Shown here in pieces: positions 58,103 through 64,000 of a stretch of DNA of 64,000 nucleotides (the stretch's first letter is position 1; every line of letters starts with the position of its first letter). The stretch comes from Caenorhabditis remanei (taxonomy: Eukaryota; Nematoda; Chromadorea; Rhabditida; Rhabditidae). The DNA is taken from NCBI RefSeq assembly GCF_010183535.1, contig NC_071333.1:4276587-4340586 (forward strand), written 5' to 3'. The notes under the pieces are model-generated. The model searched no databases, was not told the origin of the DNA, and saw only the letters and a list, made by a program, of their open reading frames with translations. Position numbers and translations under genes: made by a program.

Positions 58103-58190
58103 CACAAAAAGAACGAAGTGATCGCTTTTATAGGTATAAAAGAGCAATAACATTTTATGAACGTACTAAAATGAGTACTAAAATCTCAGT
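58103..58190 (-). promoter_or_regulatory. Proximal promoter shared with the paralogous pseudogene (63698-63787)
   Basis: CGAAGTGATCG..TTTTATAGGTATAAAAGAGCAATAA and ATGAGTACTAAAATC are kept in both upstream regions although the coding copy at 63 kb is dead. The duplication included the promoter. Confidence 0.5.
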
Positions 58191-58970
58191 GAGTAGTAAC
58201 TACATTTGGTGGTTTATTACTTGTTGAATGGGTTACTGTAGATCTTTTTTCAAAAAAAAAAACCATTTCCTTTTTGGTACGAATACGCATTTGAAAAAAT
58301 CATTGACGGATTGATGAGAGGAGGATAGAAATTAATACAAAAACGCACCTAATGGTTTGAAATTTCACTTCAAAAGTAATAAATCCGAAAACACACGTCT
58401 TCATGAACAACCTACACTTTTTCTAAGTTTGAACATTTAAAGCTAGCAAAAGTGCACGTTTAATGAAGTGAGAAGTCATCCGCCCAGACAAAAACTGTCA
58501 TGAAACTTGTCTACGCCGGACGACTACTCAATCCAGCATCTGTGCTCGGGAAATTCCAAAATAGCAAAAAAAGAATAAGTCACTTGAATGGAATAAAATC
58601 TATTTTGTTCTATTCAGTATGTCTTTTATAGTAGTTCTCATCGAAGACAAGCCCCGCCTATGTAATGTGGAAACGAACATTTGTCGTTTCTGCCAAGGAC
58701 TTTGAAGAATTTATCAAATTTGGAGAAGAAGCACCTGGGACGGGGTCAAGTCTCTATCAGACCGACACAAACATCAGCTGTATTTGAAATTCTGAAAAAT
58801 TTCTGTGTATTTTTTAATCAGTCATCTGAAATAAAACTAAAAGTTGTGAAACCGGGAACGTTTAGACTTTAATTTATCAAGAAAAATACAGCTTGCATTT
58901 CATTTTTGAAGTGACCTCGAATAAAATTACATTTTAACAGGATTTTCAACAATTGAACGTAGCCAAACAG

Positions 58971-59129
58971 ATGGATCGGCAAAATAAATCGCTGAAAGTC
59001 CTATTCGGCTCATCGGTTGATACAGTTTTGTCTTTGTCGGGTATTTTTATAGCATTTTGGCTACTTCTAATGGTTTGTGAAACCATTTTGTTTGAAATTC
59101 CACAATTAATTTCAATAAAAATAGAATAA
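58971..59129 (+). CDS. Possible 52-aa membrane protein or last exon
   Basis: An open frame MDRQNKSLKVLFGSS, a hydrophobic segment (TVLSLSGIFIAFWLLLMVC) and ETILFEIPQLISIKIE before TAA. A TTTTAACAG acceptor 31 nt upstream keeps the frame open, so it may be the last exon of a small membrane-protein gene like those at 18-28 kb. AATAAA overlaps the stop region. No first exon was found with confidence. Confidence 0.3.
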   Translation: MDRQNKSLKVLFGSSVDTVLSLSGIFIAFWLLLMVCETILFEIPQLISIKIE

Positions 59130-60542
59130 ACATTTTTTGATGGGAGTATTGATAAAATCTAGTTTCATATTCAAAGAAAACATTCCAAAGTATCATTTCT
59201 CATCTTTTGATGAGCATTTTGTAGTTTTTTTTTAATTCTCGGTTAAAAAAAGTTGTAGAACTGGAGAAAATGTCTTGGTGTTTCCGATTTTCACATTCAA
59301 CAGTCAATTTTTATCAAAAATTCTGTACATCTCTGTTCATCAGCTGCTTGTTTGTAAATCGACATAATGGTTACTCGTAAATCCAAACACATTTTTCGTA
59401 ATTTTTTCTCAGACGAAATTCGTGAAGATCTGAAACCTTCCGGTCAAAAATAGTAAATTAATATCACGATTATTTCCTTCCGAATCGATTTTCTCAATAA
59501 ACATTCCGAAATTTCAGCCGCCGTTACAAATAAGAGCTGAAAAACGTTTACATTCTGTTAAACAACAGGGAGACAACGGAGTGTCGTTTGTCTGCCGTCT
59601 CTTCATCAGATCACTGTGCGATTATCCACCCGTACCTATTTTCCATCCGCCTGTCTCATTCTCCATCCATTCACAATCTCTTTATCCATCTTCTACTGTC
59701 CAACAAACGCAATTCAGCTTGGTGTAACATTCAGAGAGCGTACAACAACGGAGGCTGCAGAGAAATCGTCGATGGTCCATCTCAGCCCCAACACACACAC
59801 CAAGCGGACCACAAATCAATATTTCTCCCGATGGCGGACTTTCTCAATTATTCTCGTACATTTTGACTTCAGCAACCGGAAAAAGACTGGGAATTAACAA
59901 AAAATCGACTTATCGGACCATTGTGGTGAGTAGTTTTCTTAAAAACAACGCTTTTTTCTGCTTACTTATTGGAAACAAGAGAAAAATACTAAAAACATTT
60001 TTTCAGCTCGTTCTGCGTGCAAAAAGTATGCTGTTTTCTTGTTGAATGTGAAGGAATCGGTGGCACTGCTCATAACATGAACGTCAAATAAAATTGGTTT
60101 TGGAGGCGTGGAGACAGCGTGAAGATGATGGTGTCGAATGGAAAATCGTGAAAGTGGAAAACCAATGGCATAGTCACTTTTCCAAAAAAAAAACGGATGA
60201 CGCAGATTTCCGAGCGATTTGCACAGAAGCTTAATAGTGAGTTATTGATTTGAAGCATTTCAAAAATTATTCTTGAGAAACTTGAATTGTGACCTAGGAA
60301 AATAACTACTCGTTTGTTCAAAAAAAAGCGAAATCAGTGTTTTCAAGATTTTGAGTTGGCGAAAGTTACTCATTGCATACTTGTGAACTGATACAAGACG
60401 GAACGACTCATAGTTGTCTTCAAATTTGTAACAGTGAAGACTAAATGTGTGACAGTGTCAAATTTCCTTCAAGAGGAAGGAAAATCGGTTCTTGTGCATA
60501 TTTACGGAAGGTAACCTGGAAATCGAATTCATGAGAATCGTT
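59130..60542. other. No confident gene; possible 5' leader at about 59580-59930
   Basis: CT-rich sequence and ACACACACACC at 59580-59800 ending at a donor-like GTG|GTGAGT (59928) could be an untranslated first exon. Nothing downstream except the paramyosin pseudogene could use it. Confidence 0.3.
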
Positions 60543-61088
60543 TGTCAGGAGCGCTCCCAACTTCAATCGCATCTCCACCAAGTCCTATTTCAGCTCGAAT
60601 CGGTCTGCAACGCTTGATGAGGAAGCGCTTGCTTGTTTCAACGCTGAGCACAAGCTCAACATGGTCACTAGGGAGATTACTCAATGGAAGAGCAAGTTCG
60701 ACGCCGGTGTCGCTCTTTACTGCGAGAAAGTCCAGGATCTCCGCAAGAAGATGTTTCAGAAGCAAATTTAATATGAGGAACAAATCGAGAGTATGTCCAA
60801 GAAGATCTGTCAACTCGAGGAGGTTCAGTCTCGTTTTCAATCCGAGGCCGAGATTCTTAACGTCGACCTTGAGAAGGCTCAGAACATCATTGCCTTCTTG
60901 GAGCGTGCCAAGGAGCAACTCGAGAGACAAGTGGAAGACCTCAAGGTGCGGATCGACAAGCTCAGCGTGGCATTGGAGGCTGCTCGAAGCTAGCTCCGTG
61001 CCGTAAACACCGAGCTTCAGAAGATCTAGTGCTAGTACGTGAAAGCTGTCGAGCAGAAGAAGGCTCTTGCTCGCAAGGACGATATTTG
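60543..61088 (+). pseudogene. Paramyosin (unc-15-type) pseudogene fragment
   Basis: The plus strand reads as a coiled-coil rod of paramyosin: ([21 protein letters not shown]), ([20 protein letters not shown]), ([20 protein letters not shown]), ([15 protein letters not shown]) and (VEQKKALARKDD). Frame changes near 60610 and 60650 and stops at about 60769, 60991 and 61027 break it. Only about 180 residues of the 850-900-aa parent remain, with no head or tail and no visible introns inside, so it is a partial duplicate or processed copy. The intact parent is not in this window. Confidence 0.8.
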
Positions 61089-61090
61089 TA

Positions 61091-63047
61091 AGTCTTTGAT
61101 CTACTATCAAAAGAATTCCGAAAATTATTTTTTGCGGAGCGAGAACTAACAGCAGAAAACGCAAAATAAATCAGACCAACGGTTCAAGTTGCAAATAATT
61201 TGTTTTGAACTGACAGTTGACATTTTGGATTGCTAGATTAGTCGATGAGCATTGAAACTTGAATTAAATCGTTTTTGGGTACACTGAAACCCTCGGTAGG
61301 AAACAATATGCGTGTTAGTGGTCGATTGCATTAGATGTTGAAACGGATCTTACTTACAATATGTATAATTCAATTCAATTCAATTTCAGGTACTGTCTGG
61401 CTACTCAAAACACAAACGAAAACAACGTAGCACACATTATTAGATTGTTGATGTATTCTGGACGCAACGTGAAAACAAGCAAGGCGCCAGCTATGGAAAA
61501 CTCACAATAATTCTAAATATACATGGTGGGTATTTGGTTTTACCGCTAATTTTTGGAAAGAAACAAAGTGAGTCATTAAGAACATATTCGAGACGATACT
61601 TTCGCACCAATAAATATTTTTGAAGCTGACTAAGGTAGGTGATGGAGTCAGTTTGGAGTTTTTGGACGTCGCCTATATGATTGGAAGCCTGGAAAAATGC
61701 TGATTGCAAATACATGTTTAGTTTTTGCCCTCGAGGTTTAGTGTTCGAGAAAAACAAGGTTAACGTTAATAATATAGAAAATGAGCGTGTCAGAAAAGTG
61801 ATAATTTGTCATTTTTCAGAACTTTAACCTTGTTTTTTTTTGAATACCAGACGCTTAGGGAAAGGAAACAGCATATTCTCAGTTTTCCAATGATAATGGT
61901 CACGTCTCATGACTCCAAGCTGACTTCATGGCCTTCCTTTATTAGTAAGATAAAATCAAACCGTTGCTATTGAGCCGTTCAATATGTATGGTTCATATTT
62001 TTGCAGTTAACTATGAGAATCACAGCAGCTACTTGTCAGAAACTGCCAATTTTACTATTTTGCTGACTATATTGTCTCATATTTCAGATATACATTCCAT
62101 CTTTGCATTTCCCATAGTGAGAGTGCAGTTGAGTGGACATTCGTTATCTAGAATAGATAATAAAAGGAAAAATCAGCAGTGGACGACGGACATCTTTTTA
62201 TTTGTAAAACGTGCACGTTCTGGAAGTACTTGAGATCAATATTTCACAATCATCGACAAATGGAAACGATATCACCGCAAATGTGACGTGGTGTTAACAA
62301 TAGAATTTGAAGTACATACTAGTGGATAAAGTGCCTGCCTAAATGGATCTCAGTTGAAGCGGATTTTAACAGCTTTTTTGCGGTTAGTACAAACAAGAAA
62401 ACTAAATGAGGTACTCTCCGTTTGAGAATTGTGGTTTTCAGAGTATTCAGTGTAATTCGTGGCAATGTGGTAGCTCTCGGAAAAAAACGCTTTTCGAAAA
62501 ACAACAAAACAGGACGTTATGCTTTTCAAAGTGAGGTTTTTATCTGATAGAAGAAAACTACAATAAGAATTTGTTCAGTATGGTTACTGTCATGCTAAGT
62601 ATTTTCTGAATGACGTTCATTTTGCACTTGAGCAAACTCCCGAATTTTGATGTTATCCTCTAGCTAGGTTTAAAACATCCAGTTTTTTTACATTTAGCCA
62701 GATTTCAATTTTTAGTACTAGCGAAATGTCCATCCAGCTGAACAAGTCCAAAACTCAGATTTTTCGAGAGTTGGAAAAGGTTTTCATCATTTTAGTAAAA
62801 AATGTTTAGAATGATTTCATTGTGCGAACTCTGCAGATTCAGACCAATTTTTTCACTTAGACTACTCCGTTTCTATTTGATTCCGATTTCTCACTTCAGG
62901 AACAGTCTTCATTGCAAAATTGCCGTTGAGACTTATTCTGTTTTGATAAGAAAAACATCAGAATATGAAAAAATTTACATTTTCAACAATCTTGATTTTT
63001 GAATACAATAATGCAACATTTCGACAATAAAATAAAGTTCCAAATTA
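61091..63047. other. No gene seen
   Basis: AT-rich. Short frames at 61491-61757 (-), 61964-62233 (+) and 62319-62507 (-) have no splice partners or recognisable content. Confidence 0.4.
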
Positions 63048-63645
63048 TTAAAACCACTTTTTAAAAAGTGTCCAGTCATCTCTTGGTTTGAAGGCACAAC
63101 CGATTCGTTTATAGTTATTTGCGTGCCTTTCGATTTTCCATAGACGACTATTCCCTGGAGTGCAAGTCATGATTTTTGTAACTTCCAACGGGTTTTCCGC
63201 GATCTGAAAACAGTTCAGTTGAGTTTTGACTATTTGGTTTCCAAATCTAATTATCTTCAATATTTTTAGTGAGTGTTGTGAATCAACTTTGGAAACTGAT
63301 TCAGTAATTGTACTTTACTCTGAAACAGCGCCATACGGAAAACTTACAAGTTCCTGATGAATTTCAAATGGAGTCTATGCAGAAATCCCAACCATCTTTG
63401 CTGCAGTTGTGTTTGTGTTTACACATTTGATAGTCAGCGGTTCGTCGCATTAAAAATCATAGCTGGACACATTGATATAGTGAACGACACCGCCAACTGG
63501 GTATTTGCAGCTAGATGCTGAAAATGAATATCAAATTCGAAATCAAACACAAACAGATGCGTTAGAATGACAACGATTTCTTACATTTTTGTGTTCCAAT
63601 CTCATTGAGAACAGTGATCACTACGATAATTTTTGGTAGTATCAT
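63048..63645 (-). pseudogene. Paralogue of the 56.7-58.1 kb secreted protein, two in-frame stops
   Basis: Exons 63645-63585 (signal peptide MILPKIIVVITVLNEIGT), 63517-63348 and 63203-63048 have the same phases and order as the live gene. Exon 2 keeps VHYINVSSYDF and CDEPLTIKCV, but a TAA separates them and a TAG follows at GISA. Exon 3 is open to its TAA with NPLEVTKIMTCTP and IGCAFKP. Splice signals are still good, so inactivation is probably recent. Confidence 0.7.
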
Positions 63646-64000
63646 TTTAGTTACTTCTTTTGAGCAATAGAATCGGTACTAAAACCACACGAAAATGTGA
63701 CACAAAAAGATCGAAGTGATGATAAATTTTATAGGTACAAAAGAGCAATAAAAGTTTATGAAAGAACTGAAATGAGTACTAAAATCTGAGTGGTAACCTG
63801 TGTTGGTTCTATTACATGTCTTACTGTAGTTTTTGATGCAAAAATGAAAACAGAAAAAGTACTACTATTGTTCTCTAATGTGAAGCAAGATCTAATTACT
63901 AACTTTCAGAATGAATACAACACACTCCTTCTTCACGCCAATGGATTTCGAGTTCTCTTTGCAAATGATAAATAATCTGTGTCACGGCTTTTACACTAGA
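63646..64000. other. No gene seen; window end
   Basis: Upstream region of the pseudogene (shared promoter block 63698-63787), then AT-rich sequence to the end. Confidence 0.4.

Noticed and set aside
60529..61164. Long minus-strand frame of 211 codons, Leu-rich
   Set aside because: It is antisense to the paramyosin coiled coil, whose regular codon pattern leaves the opposite strand open.
1..64000. CRISPR arrays, bacterial operons, riboswitches
   Set aside because: No regular spacer-repeat structure, no bacterial ribosome-binding sites; splice signals and gene families are nematode nuclear.

Overview
The window looks like nuclear DNA of a Caenorhabditis-type nematode. It is AT-rich. Genes are compact, with many 40-60 nt introns, TTTTCAG-type acceptors and GTAAGT/GTGAGT donors. 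Many start codons sit directly behind an AG acceptor, as expected for spliced-leader trans-splicing. The gene families are worm-typical: F-box/FTH, MSP-domain, secreted NTF2-like, dystroglycan-like. All gene models were spliced by eye from reading frames and splice signals, so boundaries are predictions. No species is named.

Layout. 0.5-14.2 kb is a decayed segmental duplication: two promoter/5'-exon blocks (480 and 8465), two copies of a conserved hairpin (2655 and 12824), debris of a bromodomain/WHIM1 chromatin-type gene, and two copies of a minus-strand two-exon gene (3377, frameshifted; 13607, intact). 15.6-18.3 kb holds a short dystroglycan-like receptor. 18.7-28.8 kb is an array of very small single-pass membrane-protein genes, all on +. 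Intercistronic gaps are 116-214 nt and starts follow splice acceptors, so one or two operons are possible. 29.2-32.9 kb (-) is a UPF1-like superfamily 1 helicase with eroded ATPase motifs and a tRNA-Glu inside an intron; a second tRNA-Glu lies at 34.3 kb. 36.6-38.1 kb (+) is an MSP-domain protein. 38.9-40.8 kb (-) is a decayed Maverick/Polinton fragment recognisable from its virion-gene block, followed by a small RING protein gene (40.9-41.4 kb, -).

42-50 kb holds foldback elements, an F-box/FTH gene (44.4-45.7 kb, -), decayed sequence, a secreted NTF2-like gene (48.2-48.6 kb, -) and a mariner-type MITE. 50.3-52.0 kb (+) is a pair of about 100-aa proteins with a signal peptide, a Thr/Pro-rich stretch and a transmembrane segment. 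They have the shape described for sperm-surface short glycoproteins of outcrossing Caenorhabditis. 52-56 kb is degenerate. 56.7-58.1 kb (-) is a secreted cysteine-containing protein with a dead paralogue at 63.0-63.6 kb. 60.5-61.1 kb (+) is a paramyosin pseudogene.

Overall this is a rapidly turning-over, duplication-rich region: small surface or secreted proteins, many in tandem copies, mixed with pseudogenes and non-autonomous inverted-repeat elements. The most interesting items are the small membrane-protein array, the mucin-like pair, the hairpin with compensatory stem changes, and the Polinton fragment.
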